From Saccharospirillum sp040881935 (GTDB lineage: Bacteria; Pseudomonadota; Gammaproteobacteria; Pseudomonadales; Natronospirillaceae): a stretch of 64,000 nt of DNA. Shown here in pieces: positions 33,808-42,019 of the stretch (position 1 is its first letter; every line of letters begins with the position of its first letter). Where the stretch lies: positions 32,304 through 96,303 of the forward strand of contig NZ_JBBECH010000053.1 of NCBI RefSeq assembly GCF_040881935.1, read 5' to 3'. The translations under genes and the position numbers were made by a program. Under the pieces are notes generated by a model. The model had not been told where the DNA came from, searched no databases, and saw only the letters and a program-made list of their open reading frames with translations.

Positions 33808-35142
33808 ATGACCCTACTTGCATCACCTGCCTTACCTGCCACCAAGAGCAACTTGGTGGGACTTCTGTGGACGCTTCTGGCTGTAACGCTGGTAACCGCG
33901 GTACTTTATGGCCAGTGGGAGCGCTTGCTGGAAACCCTGACCGGTACGGTCATCGTTGCGACCGACATCGATACCGATACCCAATGGCGCGCCGACCGCA
34001 CCTACCGCCTGGACACCGACATTTTTGTTCACAACGATGCGGTGTTGCGCATTGAACCCGGCTCCCTGGTCAAAGGTCGGCCGGGGTCATCACTGGTGGT
34101 AGCCCGGGGCAGCCAACTGATCGCCGAAGGCACGCGGACAGCGCCCATTGTCTTTACCAGCGCGCAACCGGTCGGCCAGCGTGATCGTGGTGACTGGGGT
34201 GGCGTAGTGTTACTCGGCGATGATAAAACCAATGAAGCCTTTGCCCGCGTAGAAGGCGTAGACGGGCGCGACATTCGCGGCCACTTTGGGGGCCAGGTCA
34301 GTAACGGCAGCTGCGGTTCCTTGCGTTACGTGCGCATCGAGTATGCGGGCTATGAAGCCTTTGTCGATAACGAGCTGAATGGCCTGACCGTCGCCGGTTG
34401 TGGCCCGCAAACCACTCTCGACTACTTGCAAATTCACAAGGCACTCGATGATGGCATCGAATTTTTTGGCGGTTCGGCTAACGTAAGCCATCTGCTGATC
34501 ACCGGCGCCCGCGATGACAGTCTCGACTGGGATATTGGCTGGAATGGCAAAGTGCAGTTCCTGATTGCCCAGCAACACCCGGGTGCAGGTGAACGCGGCT
34601 TCGAAGGCGACAACTCTCCCGAACGCGACCATGCACGGCCACGTTCTGCGCCCCAGCTCAGCAACATCACCCTGGTCGGCACCGACCCCAGGCATACCGC
34701 CATGGTGCTGCGCAGCGGGACCGCTGGACAGTTCAGTCGCATCCTGATATCAGGCTACGGTAACAACCCGGTTGATCTGCGCGACCCACTCACTGAAGGC
34801 CTGATCCGCCAGCAGTCTCTGGGTTTCAGTCATCTGGTCATTGATGGCAACAATGCTGGCGGCGCGCGCTGGCTACCGGAAAATGGCGAGCAGGATAACG
34901 ATGCGGGTTTCGCCGAGCCGGACTATTTCAGCACCATCAGTCAGACCACCCCTGGGGTATTGAGCGCACAGGCCAGCAACGTTGTAGCGCCAGATTTCAG
35001 ACCACGCCAGGCAACTGGCCATTCGACGGACTGGCCAGACAATGACCCCTTCTGGGACCAAACTGCAACCTACGCCGGCGCCGTTGATCCGGCCACCGCG
35101 AGCCCCTGGTACCTCGGCTGGACCGAATTCAGCGAGCATTAG
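33808..35142 (+). CDS. Membrane-anchored right-handed beta-helix protein
   Basis: A 444-residue protein with an uncleaved-looking N-terminal helix (LVGLLWTLLAVTLVTAVLYG) and a mature part of short repeating turns: YRLDTDIFVHNDAVLRIEPGSLVKG, GDWGGVVLLGD, LRYVRIEYAGYE, LTVAGCGPQTTLDYLQIHKALDDGIEFFGG and LLITGARDDSLDWDIGW. This is the pattern of secreted beta-helix proteins found in many marine bacteria, often near phosphate-regulated genes; biochemical function is not known to me. The expected domain end, SPWYLGWTEF, is just before the TAG at 35140-35142. An in-frame open tail continues after the stop. Confidence 0.7.
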   Translation: MTLLASPALPATKSNLVGLLWTLLAVTLVTAVLYGQWERLLETLTGTVIVATDIDTDTQWRADRTYRLDTDIFVHNDAVLRIEPGSLVKGRPGSSLVVARGSQLIAEGTRTAPIVFTSAQPVGQRDRGDWGGVVLLGDDKTNEAFARVEGVDGRDIRGHFGGQVSNGSCGSLRYVRIEYAGYEAFVDNELNGLTVAGCGPQTTLDYLQIHKALDDGIEFFGGSANVSHLLITGARDDSLDWDIGWNGKVQFLIAQQHPGAGERGFEGDNSPERDHARPRSAPQLSNITLVGTDPRHTAMVLRSGTAGQFSRILISGYGNNPVDLRDPLTEGLIRQQSLGFSHLVIDGNNAGGARWLPENGEQDNDAGFAEPDYFSTISQTTPGVLSAQASNVVAPDFRPRQATGHSTDWPDNDPFWDQTATYAGAVDPATASPWYLGWTEFSEH

Positions 35143-35313
35143 GGAGAGTCTCCGGCCTTCGCCACCAGCAACGACGCCAATGCCCAGGCTGGTCAATTCG
35201 GCGACAACACCGATGGCAACTACTCGAATGAGGGCGACATCGCCGGCCAGGGCAACAATCAGATGCTGTGTGCCGACCCGGCGGTTTATGGCGCCTCACT
35301 CTGCTGGAAGTAG
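35143..35313 (+). pseudogene. In-frame open tail after the beta-helix stop codon
   Basis: After TAG 35140-35142 the same frame stays open for 56 codons to TAG 35311-35313 with normal codon choice: GESPAFATSNDANAQ ... NEGDIAGQGNNQMLC ... YGASLCWK. There is no start codon or ribosome site at its head. It is either a decayed C-terminal extension cut by an amber mutation, a readthrough product, or a sequencing error. Confidence 0.45.
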
Positions 35314-35321
35314 GCGTCGTG

Positions 35322-36011
35322 TCAGGGTAAATCAAACACCAGCGCTTCTGCGCTTGCATCACCGGTCAGCGTTATCGACCGGTCATCGAGGGCAATACCA
35401 TCTCCCGGGTTCAGGATATGGCCCGCCACCTCAATCTGCCCGCTGACGTTGTGCACATACAGCTGTTGCCCCTGAGGCACCAGAGTCCACTCAGCGTTGC
35501 TGCGATCGCTACTGCCCAGGTAACGCCACAAACGGGCATCCGAATGCACCTGCATTGCACCGGGTTCTTCGGGATGCAAAATCGCCGTGCCACCTGGGCG
35601 GCGGGCAAAGGCTCGCTGTTCATAACGGGGCGTTACCTGCTTGGCATTGGGCAGCAGCCAGATCTGCAGAAAGTGCAGTGGCTGCGTATCGGAGGCATTG
35701 TATTCGCTGTGCATAACGCCGGTGCCCGCGCTCATAATCTGAAAATCACCGGCCGGAATCCGTTTGATATTGCCCATGCTGTCGCGGTGTTCGATCTCGC
35801 CTTCCAGTACGTAGGACAGTATTTCCATATCACGGTGACCGTGGGCACCAAAGCCCGCCCCCGGATCAACCCGGTCGTCATTGATGACGCGCAACACCGA
35901 GACGCCCATGTGATTCGGGTCGTAATAATTGCCAAACGAAAATGAGTGGTGACTGTCGAGCCAGCCAAACTGGGCACGACCCCGTTCGGTTGCAGGTCTA
36001 ACGTAAGCCAT
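35322..36011 (-). CDS. Pirin family protein, YhhW-like
   Basis: A 229-residue bicupin of the pirin family, similar in length to E. coli YhhW, which binds a metal and has quercetinase activity in vitro. The metal ligands are visible as GAHGHRDMEIL (two His) and GTGVMHSEYN (His and Glu). N-terminal RGRAQFGWLDSHHSFSFGNYYDPNHMG is highly characteristic. ATG 36011 follows GAGGAG; the longer frame to 36146 is not conserved. Cytosolic; physiological substrate unknown. Its stop lies 8 bp from the open tail of the convergent beta-helix gene. Confidence 0.9.
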   Translation of the reverse strand: MAYVRPATERGRAQFGWLDSHHSFSFGNYYDPNHMGVSVLRVINDDRVDPGAGFGAHGHRDMEILSYVLEGEIEHRDSMGNIKRIPAGDFQIMSAGTGVMHSEYNASDTQPLHFLQIWLLPNAKQVTPRYEQRAFARRPGGTAILHPEEPGAMQVHSDARLWRYLGSSDRSNAEWTLVPQGQQLYVHNVSGQIEVAGHILNPGDGIALDDRSITLTGDASAEALVFDLP

Positions 36012-36197
36012 GGGGATTCTCCTCACTGTTTGGCATAGGCTAAACCGGGGTTGACCATGCGCATAGCGAGGGTTTCTGCAGTGACTGCTCAAAAAAACTG
36101 AACAGCTGTTTGACGCCTTGCCAGGCCCAGGTCTCGGTCGGCTCAACCGAATCGTTGAATCAGTTGAGCAAAGACCTGTTGCATTCAGTGTCGTATT

Positions 36198-36893
36198 TTA
36201 AACTGCAGTAGCGTTCAGAACCTTTTGCAACCAGGCTGAGATCTCGCTGATCTCGGCCTGGTTCACACTGTGTTCCATTGGGTAGGTCTGGTATTCCGGC
36301 ACATAGCCGTTCTCGGTCAGCGCCGCAACGGCCTGGCGTCCCAACACCTCCGGCACGACCGGATCCATCACCCCGTGACACACCAGAATGGGCAGTGACT
36401 GATTGGCCACTGAACGTTTGACGGTTTTTTGCGTGGCGAAGTAAGTTGAGAGCGCCATCAGGCCCCCGAGTGGCTCCGCATGTCGCAAGGCGCATTCATA
36501 AGCCACCGCCCCGCCCTGGGAGAAGCCAGCCACTATGATGCGACGACTGTCGATACCCCGGCTGCGTTCGCGTTCGATAAAGACATCGATGGCCGAGGCT
36601 GACGCCTCCAGTTGCGGCGTATCCACTTTCCGGTCGATCGACATTTCCAGAATGTCGTACCAGGCAGGCATTACGAAGCCGCCGTTGATCGTGACCGGAA
36701 TCTGCGGCGCGTGCGGGAAGATAAACCGAACCGACATCGACGCTGGCAACTGCAGTTCCGGGACAATGGGTTCAAAATCGTGGCCGTCTGCTCCCAGGCC
36801 GTGCAACCAGATGACCGTTGCATCGGGTTGATCGCCAGTTTCCACTTCCAGCGCTGGTAACAGTTGGGATGTCTGTTCAGATGTCAATGCCAT
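36198..36893 (-). CDS. Carboxylesterase, phospholipase/acyl-protein thioesterase type
   Basis: A 231-residue alpha/beta hydrolase of the carboxylesterase II family. WLHGLGADGHDFEPI forms the oxyanion region, GFSQGGAVA holds the nucleophile Ser, HGVMDPVVP the Asp and PMEHSV the His. Substrates are probably short-chain esters; the family includes Pseudomonas EstB. ATG 36893 with GAGGCG upstream. No signal peptide. Single gene; not linked in operon with pirin (186 bp gap). Confidence 0.9.
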   Translation of the reverse strand: MALTSEQTSQLLPALEVETGDQPDATVIWLHGLGADGHDFEPIVPELQLPASMSVRFIFPHAPQIPVTINGGFVMPAWYDILEMSIDRKVDTPQLEASASAIDVFIERERSRGIDSRRIIVAGFSQGGAVAYECALRHAEPLGGLMALSTYFATQKTVKRSVANQSLPILVCHGVMDPVVPEVLGRQAVAALTENGYVPEYQTYPMEHSVNQAEISEISAWLQKVLNATAV

Positions 36894-37152
36894 GCAAGTA
36901 CGCCTCGTTTATACACATTTTCGATCAGTATACCGCCTTGAGTCTCTGGGCGCAGAAGCGCAGACAAACCTGGCTCCCACTGGCGGTTACCAGTCGGTTC
37001 AGTGGCATGCTACCAGCCCGGCGCAGCCACTCTGAAAGAGAATAATGGCGGTCTCCTGTGATCCGGTGGGTTTCTTATCTTTTCATTGCCAGAGTGTCAA
37101 TCTGACGCGATTCCGGCTATATTTCCGTAATAATAAGAACCTCAGTTGCCCC

Positions 37153-38112
37153 ATGAACACACCTGCACTCTATGCCGCGGTAGACCTCGGCTCGAACAGC
37201 TTCCATCTGGTGATCATGAAATCGGATGGGCACTCGCTGCAATCGGTGGATTGCAAACGCCAGCTGGTGCGTCTCGCGGCGGGTGTCGATATCAGCACCG
37301 GCCGACTCAATCGCGATACCAAAACCCGTGCTTTGCGCTGCCTGGCCCAATTCAGCAATACCCTTAAGAATCTGCCCGATGTTCAGGTGACAGCCGTTGG
37401 CACCAGCGCCTTTCGGCAGCTCAGTGGCGACCCGCAGTTTATAAAACGGGCAGAATCAACGCTCGGTCAACCCATCCGGATTCTCAGTGGCGAAGACGAA
37501 GCCCATTATATTTACCGGGGTGTTTCCCAGGGGCAACCTGATCAGGATCGGCGCTTTGTACTCGATATTGGCGGTGGAAGCACAGAACTCATCGTTGGCC
37601 AGGGTCGCAAACCCGAAGTGGTCGCCAGCCTTGAGCTGGGTTGTGTAACCCTGACCTCCCGCTTTCTGGATCACGATCGGCTCGACCTCAAGCACCTGGC
37701 TGAGTGTGAGGCATATGTCGACGAGCAGATTACGGCGATCAAACCCCGCTTTGACGGCCACGACTGGACCGATGTAATGGGTTCTTCGGGCAGCATCAAG
37801 GCGGTAAGCTGGGCACTGAGCAATCTGGGCCTAACCAAAGACGGCAGCATTAGCCGGGCACAGCTCGACCGTTTGCACCCGGTACTAACGCAGGCCGACA
37901 GCCAACAGCAATTGTCACAGTTACTCGAACTGAACCCAAGGCGAGTGGCCGTTTTCGCGGCTGGCTACATCATATTGCACCGGGTTTTTCACGCCTTCGA
38001 CATCGACACCATGCGGTTATCATTCAAGGCCATTCGTGAAGGGCTAATCGACGAAATGATTCGGGACGAACTGATGACCCAGCCCATCATTTCATCCGAA
38101 TCGCAGACTTAA
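37153..38112 (+). CDS. Short Ppx/GppA phosphatase
   Basis: A 319-residue exopolyphosphatase/guanosine pentaphosphatase family protein: AAVDLGSNSFHLVI (phosphate 1), GTSAFRQ, SGEDEAHYIYRGV, VLDIGGGSTELIVG (phosphate 2), ASLELGCVTLTSRF and MGSSGSIKAV. It hydrolyses polyphosphate or pppGpp. At 319 residues it has only the two ASKHA domains and lacks the HD-like C-terminal domains of the 500-residue E. coli Ppx, as in the short Ppx group. ATG 37153 was chosen because homology starts at MNTPALYAAVDLGS; the long upstream frame is not coding-like. Followed by palindromic element E. Confidence 0.88.
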   Translation: MNTPALYAAVDLGSNSFHLVIMKSDGHSLQSVDCKRQLVRLAAGVDISTGRLNRDTKTRALRCLAQFSNTLKNLPDVQVTAVGTSAFRQLSGDPQFIKRAESTLGQPIRILSGEDEAHYIYRGVSQGQPDQDRRFVLDIGGGSTELIVGQGRKPEVVASLELGCVTLTSRFLDHDRLDLKHLAECEAYVDEQITAIKPRFDGHDWTDVMGSSGSIKAVSWALSNLGLTKDGSISRAQLDRLHPVLTQADSQQQLSQLLELNPRRVAVFAAGYIILHRVFHAFDIDTMRLSFKAIREGLIDEMIRDELMTQPIISSESQT

Positions 38113-38145
38113 ATGCTTTTAATTTTGGCGTTTGCAATAAACTGA

Positions 38146-38258
38146 GTGTCAGGCGCCGGGTGTACCTTTCTGGGGTAGTCTGAAGCATGGATGCTTCAGT
38201 CTAGGCCCCATGGATGGGTTCACGCCGACCCCATATAGGTGCACCCGGTGCCTGACAC
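38146..38258 (+). repeat. Palindromic intergenic element, copy E (short form)
   Basis: Arms of 30 nt at 38146-38175 and 38229-38258 match at 26 of 30. The loop has the perfect hairpin CTGAAGCAT/ATGCTTCAG and CCATGGATGGGTTCACGCC. It separates convergent ppx and ahpF. The flanking motif occurs at 38284-38298. Confidence 0.9.
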
Positions 38259-38301
38259 GGATTTCTGGCACCAAGGCAACCCAAACTCCGAAGCTTGGCT
38301 A

Positions 38302-39891
38302 TTAAGCTGGTTCCGCCACCTTAGCCTTGTCTTCAACCGGTGAAGGCACATCGGACCGAATCAGATGATCGAAGGCGCTCAGGGCAGCAGTGGCACCGGC
38401 GCCCATAGAGATAACGATCTGCTTGTACGGCACCGTGGTTGCGTCGCCAGCGGCGAAGACGCCCGACATTGAGGTCTCACCCCGCGCATTGATTTCAATT
38501 TCACCAAAGCGGGTTAATGCCAGTTCACTGCCCTTGAGCCACTCGGTATTAGGTACCAGTCCGATCTGAACGAACACACCGGCCAGTTCAACCGAGTGCA
38601 TTTCACCGCTGACTCGATCTTTGTACTGCAACGACGTCACTGTTTTGCCATTGCCAAGTACTTCGGTTGTCTGGGCATTGGTGATGATGTCGATGTTGTT
38701 CATCGACCGCGCCTTACGCTGTAATACGTCATCGGCGCGCAGTGTGTCGGCGAATTCCAGCACGGTGACGTGACTGACAATACCAGCCAGATCAATCGCC
38801 GCCTCAATACCAGAGTTGCCGCCGCCGATTACTGCGACATGCTTGCCCTTATAGAAGGGGCCGTCGCAATGCGGGCAATAGGCTACGCCCTTGTTACGGT
38901 ACTCTGCTTCGCCGGGCACGCCCAGTTCACGCCAGCGTGCACCCGGGGCCAGAATGACCGAACGGCTCGACAGCCTCGCGCCGCTTTCCAGCGCCAGTTG
39001 CAACTGACCATCGCGTTTCAGTTCGGCGGCGCGCTGACCAGTGATCAGATCCACACCGTATTCTTTGACGTGCTGTTCCAGACCGGCGGTCAGCTTCGGG
39101 CCTTCGGTGTAAGGTACCGATATGAAGTTTTCGATGCCGACGGTGTCCATCACCTGGCCACCGAATTTTTCAGCAACCAGACCGGTACGAATGCCTTTGC
39201 GAGCGGCATAGATCGCTGCGGCAGCGCCTGCCGGTCCACCGCCTACAATCAGAACCTCGTATGGCTCACGCCCATTCAGCGCTTCGGCCTGGCGTTCAGC
39301 GGCACCGGTGTCGAGCTTGGCGACGATGTCGGTCAGCGTCATCCGGCCCTGGCCGAAATGCTCGCCATTCAGATAGACCGACGGTACCGCCATGATCTGG
39401 CGTTCGTCGACTTCGTCCTGAAACAGGGCGCCATCGATCATCTCGTGGGTGATGTTCGGGTTCAGTGTTGCCATCAGGTTCAGCGCTTGAACCACATCCG
39501 GACAGTTCTGGCACGAAAGCGAAATGTAGGTCTCGAAATGGAACGCGCCGGTCAGGGCGCGCACCTGATCCAGTACCTCAGTGTCAGCTTTGGAGGGGTG
39601 GCCACCGGCCTGCAGCAGCGCCAAAACCAGTGAGGTGAATTCGTGGCCCATCGGAATACCGGCAAAGCTCACCCGGGGTGTTTCACCCACCGGAGCAATC
39701 GCCATACTCGGTGTCCGCTGGCCCTGATGCTGGCCGCGACTGATGTTGCCAGAGAGCTCAATGATCTCAGTAGCCAGCGCGTCCAGTTCGTTTGATTTGG
39801 TCGAGTCGTCGGTGGACACACTGACTTCGATTGGGGTCACAATCTTTTGCAGGTAGGTGTCCAATTGCTGTTTTAGAGTGGCATCCAACAT
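38302..39891 (-). CDS. ahpF: Alkyl hydroperoxide reductase subunit F
   Basis: A 529-residue FAD/NAD(P)H disulfide reductase that recharges AhpC. The N-terminal double-thioredoxin domain has LSCQNCPDVVQ (CxxC), followed by the FAD motif VGGGPAGAAAAIYAA and the second redox pair in YCPHCDGPFYKGK, NAD(P) motif VIGGGNSGIEAAIDLA and C-terminal GVFAAGDATT. Length matches the E. coli enzyme (about 520). ATG 39891 has AGGACAC upstream. It follows ahpC by 182 bp on the same strand, an operon typical of OxyR control, though I found no convincing OxyR box. Confidence 0.95.
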   Translation of the reverse strand: MLDATLKQQLDTYLQKIVTPIEVSVSTDDSTKSNELDALATEIIELSGNISRGQHQGQRTPSMAIAPVGETPRVSFAGIPMGHEFTSLVLALLQAGGHPSKADTEVLDQVRALTGAFHFETYISLSCQNCPDVVQALNLMATLNPNITHEMIDGALFQDEVDERQIMAVPSVYLNGEHFGQGRMTLTDIVAKLDTGAAERQAEALNGREPYEVLIVGGGPAGAAAAIYAARKGIRTGLVAEKFGGQVMDTVGIENFISVPYTEGPKLTAGLEQHVKEYGVDLITGQRAAELKRDGQLQLALESGARLSSRSVILAPGARWRELGVPGEAEYRNKGVAYCPHCDGPFYKGKHVAVIGGGNSGIEAAIDLAGIVSHVTVLEFADTLRADDVLQRKARSMNNIDIITNAQTTEVLGNGKTVTSLQYKDRVSGEMHSVELAGVFVQIGLVPNTEWLKGSELALTRFGEIEINARGETSMSGVFAAGDATTVPYKQIVISMGAGATAALSAFDHLIRSDVPSPVEDKAKVAEPA

Positions 39892-40073
39892 CGGTGTGTC
39901 CTGTTAATAAGAGGGAGTAAAACGAGGGGTAGGTACTTAATAAAAAGGGGCGTACCCGCCCCCTGTGATCCATAAGCAAAACTTTTTCACTGTTCGTTTT
40001 GCCGGCGAGTTCGGAACGTCTCGCATGGACCACCAGTGAAGGTCGATCTGGTTATTCAGTCATCGGGCTCGGC

Positions 40074-40640
40074 TTAGATCTTGCCAACCAGGTCCAGTGA
40101 CGGAGCCAGCGTTTCTTCGCCTTCTTTCCACTTGGCCGGGCAGACTTCGCCAGGGTGCGCAGCGATGTACTGAGCCGCCTTGATCTTACGCAGCAGTTCA
40201 CTGGCGTCGCGACCGATGCCGCCGTCGGTGATTTCAACCACGCGGATAACGCCTTCAGGGTCAATCACAAAGGTAGCGCGATCAGCAATACCGTCTTCTT
40301 CGATCATGACATTCAGGCTGCGCGTCAGCTTGCCCGTCGGGTCTGCAATCATCGGGTACTGGATCTTGTTGATGGTTTCAGACGAATCGTGCCAGGCTTT
40401 GTGGGTGAAGTGAGTGTCGGTAGACACTGAATACACTTCTACTCCGCGCTTCTGGAACTCGTCGTAGTTGTCGGCCAGGTCGCCCAGTTCAGTCGGGCAG
40501 ACAAAGGTAAAATCGGCCGGATAGAAGAACAGAACCGCCCACTTACCCTTCAGGGTCGCTTCGGTGACTTCAACGAATTCGCCGTTGTGAAAGGCTTGAG
40601 CGGTGAAAGGCGTCAGCTCAGAATTAATATAACGTGCCAT
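40074..40640 (-). CDS. ahpC: Alkyl hydroperoxide reductase subunit C
   Basis: A 188-residue typical 2-Cys peroxiredoxin that reduces H2O2 and organic peroxides. The peroxidatic Cys lies in DFTFVCPTELGDL, the resolving Cys in GEVCPAKWKEG; YF-like C-terminal helix is replaced by SLDLVGKI, close to E. coli AhpC. Start ATG 40640 with GGGGAGT upstream. First gene of ahpCF; the region upstream contains decayed gene fragments. Confidence 0.96.
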   Translation of the reverse strand: MARYINSELTPFTAQAFHNGEFVEVTEATLKGKWAVLFFYPADFTFVCPTELGDLADNYDEFQKRGVEVYSVSTDTHFTHKAWHDSSETINKIQYPMIADPTGKLTRSLNVMIEEDGIADRATFVIDPEGVIRVVEITDGGIGRDASELLRKIKAAQYIAAHPGEVCPAKWKEGEETLAPSLDLVGKI

Positions 40641-40793
40641 GGATAGGAACTCCCCAGTGTATGAATGTAACGGTTAGAAACGATACGGCGGTAAGCCGAC
40701 TACGGAACCCATACTATGAGTAGTTCGGTGACAATTAAACAGCCCAGTAACAATCACGTTGATAGCTTCAGGCAATACTTTCAAGAATATCGA

Positions 40794-40910
40794 TTAATTT
40801 TGATGCAGGAACGGAAGGTTCACCCCGGGGCGGGGCACCGGCAGGCATGTTTTGAGGGAAAAACCACGCTGTTGCATGGCCCGGATCATCTGTTGGCGTA
40901 ATGCACTCAT
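40794..40910 (-). pseudogene. Remnant of a tyrosine-recombinase N-terminus
   Basis: A 38-codon frame with a strong ribosome site (AGAGGAG) starts MSALRQQMIRAMQQRGFSL, very like the SAM-like N-terminal domain of phage-type integrases, then loses similarity and stops. It is probably a truncated integrase; a real micropeptide is less likely. Confidence 0.45.
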
Positions 40911-40936
40911 GGTTAATTCTCCTCTGGTGCGACCCG

Positions 40937-41203
40937 TCATGGGCCGAGAGGAGTATTAACACTGAGCCCGATTTTGCCTGAAAAGTCTAAGCAAGGTGGC
41001 CGCCGACGCCCCCAGATACGCTCAAACGCAGGGCTAACGTACAAAAAGGTGCCATCCTTTTCGGTCAACCGGAACACTTCATTAACCTGTTCCGCCAATT
41101 GCTGGAACCGGCGATCACTGTCTTCACGGATACGGTGAATTTGATTCTGCTCCAGGGTCAATCTAATCAGACTGATGTCAGGGTCACCACTCTGGTTTCG
41201 GGG
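40937..41203 (-). pseudogene. Remnant of a PAS-domain sensor protein
   Basis: An open frame in the same phase as, and directly after, the GST stop codon encodes RRFQQLAEQVNEVFRLTE and FLYVSPAFERIWGR, the beginning of a PAS domain in diguanylate-cyclase or histidine-kinase sensors. It then degenerates and ends at 40937. No ATG or ribosome site is present, so this is debris from a larger signalling gene. Confidence 0.6.
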
Positions 41204-41869
41204 TCACAGGGTGACCGGACCACCCTTGTCGATCGCGACTTGATAGGCCGGCCGGGCACGCAAGCGCTCAAGATACGCTGCCAAAGCAGGGTAAGCGTCT
41301 CCGAGGCCATAACGGCTTGCTGCCGCTTCAATCGGATAGCTGAGCTGAATGTCGGCGCAGGTAAAGCGGTTGGCAACCAGCCAGTCATGTTGCTGCAAAT
41401 GATCATTCAACACCTGGAGCTGGGTATCCACCTGCGGCTGAATGAAGCTGCGAATTACGTTACGAGTAATGCTTTTTGCCACCGGTTTTGCAAAGAATGG
41501 CATGCGCGATTTGGGCACCCGACGAAACACCAGCGTCATCACTAGCAAGGGCATCAGTGTGCCTTCTGCATAATGCAACCAGTACAAATATTCGGCTCGG
41601 GCGGGGTCAGTCGCTGGCACTGAAAATCCTTTCTCTGCATGCTGTTCCGCCAACCATTCCAGAATGGCTCCGGACTCTGCCAATGTCATGCCATCCGATG
41701 TAATTACCGGTGATTTTCCCAGCGGATGCACGGCTTTTAACTCAGTCGGAGCTAGCATGGTTCTGGGGTTGCGCTGATAAGTTTTTAACTCGTACTCCAG
41801 TCCCAACTCTTCCAGTAACCAAAGCACCCGGTGAGAGCGGGATTTTTCCAGGTGATGAACCGTCAACAT
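41204..41869 (-). CDS. Glutathione S-transferase
   Basis: A 221-residue GST: N-terminal thioredoxin-like domain with LEKSRSHRVLWLLEELGLEYEL and NPLGKSP-like HPLGKSPVI (cis-Pro), LAESGAILEWLAEQ (glutathione gamma-Glu site), and an all-helical C-terminal domain ending FTCADIQLSYPIEAA. Close in layout to bacterial theta-related GSTs; substrate not predictable. ATG 41869 chosen for the conserved N-terminus; an AGGAG lies 11 bp upstream. The frame continues beyond the stop into a PAS-like fragment. Confidence 0.88.
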   Translation of the reverse strand: MLTVHHLEKSRSHRVLWLLEELGLEYELKTYQRNPRTMLAPTELKAVHPLGKSPVITSDGMTLAESGAILEWLAEQHAEKGFSVPATDPARAEYLYWLHYAEGTLMPLLVMTLVFRRVPKSRMPFFAKPVAKSITRNVIRSFIQPQVDTQLQVLNDHLQQHDWLVANRFTCADIQLSYPIEAAASRYGLGDAYPALAAYLERLRARPAYQVAIDKGGPVTL

Positions 41870-41897
41870 ACTTGAGTGACTCCTGACTGATGCAAAC

Positions 41898-41931
41898 CAA
41901 AAAATAAAAAAGCCAGCTGGCACTGGCTTGC
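41898..41931 (-). terminator. Rho-independent terminator of tolC
   Basis: On the minus strand AAGCCAG and CTGGCTT form a 7-bp stem followed by TTTTTATTTTTT, about 90 bp after the tolC-like stop codon. It lies just upstream of the GST start. Confidence 0.8.
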
Positions 41932-42019
41932 TAAATCACATTTTCACGCTTGATTAGGTTACCGCCCAGCGCTGGCTGCCGCGAATGCCTGACAGCAAAG
42001 CCAACCGACCAGCCCTGCC

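Noticed and set aside
40641..40760. OxyR binding site upstream of ahpC
   Set aside because: Some ATAG/CTA-like words are present but not in the four-part 10-bp spaced arrangement.
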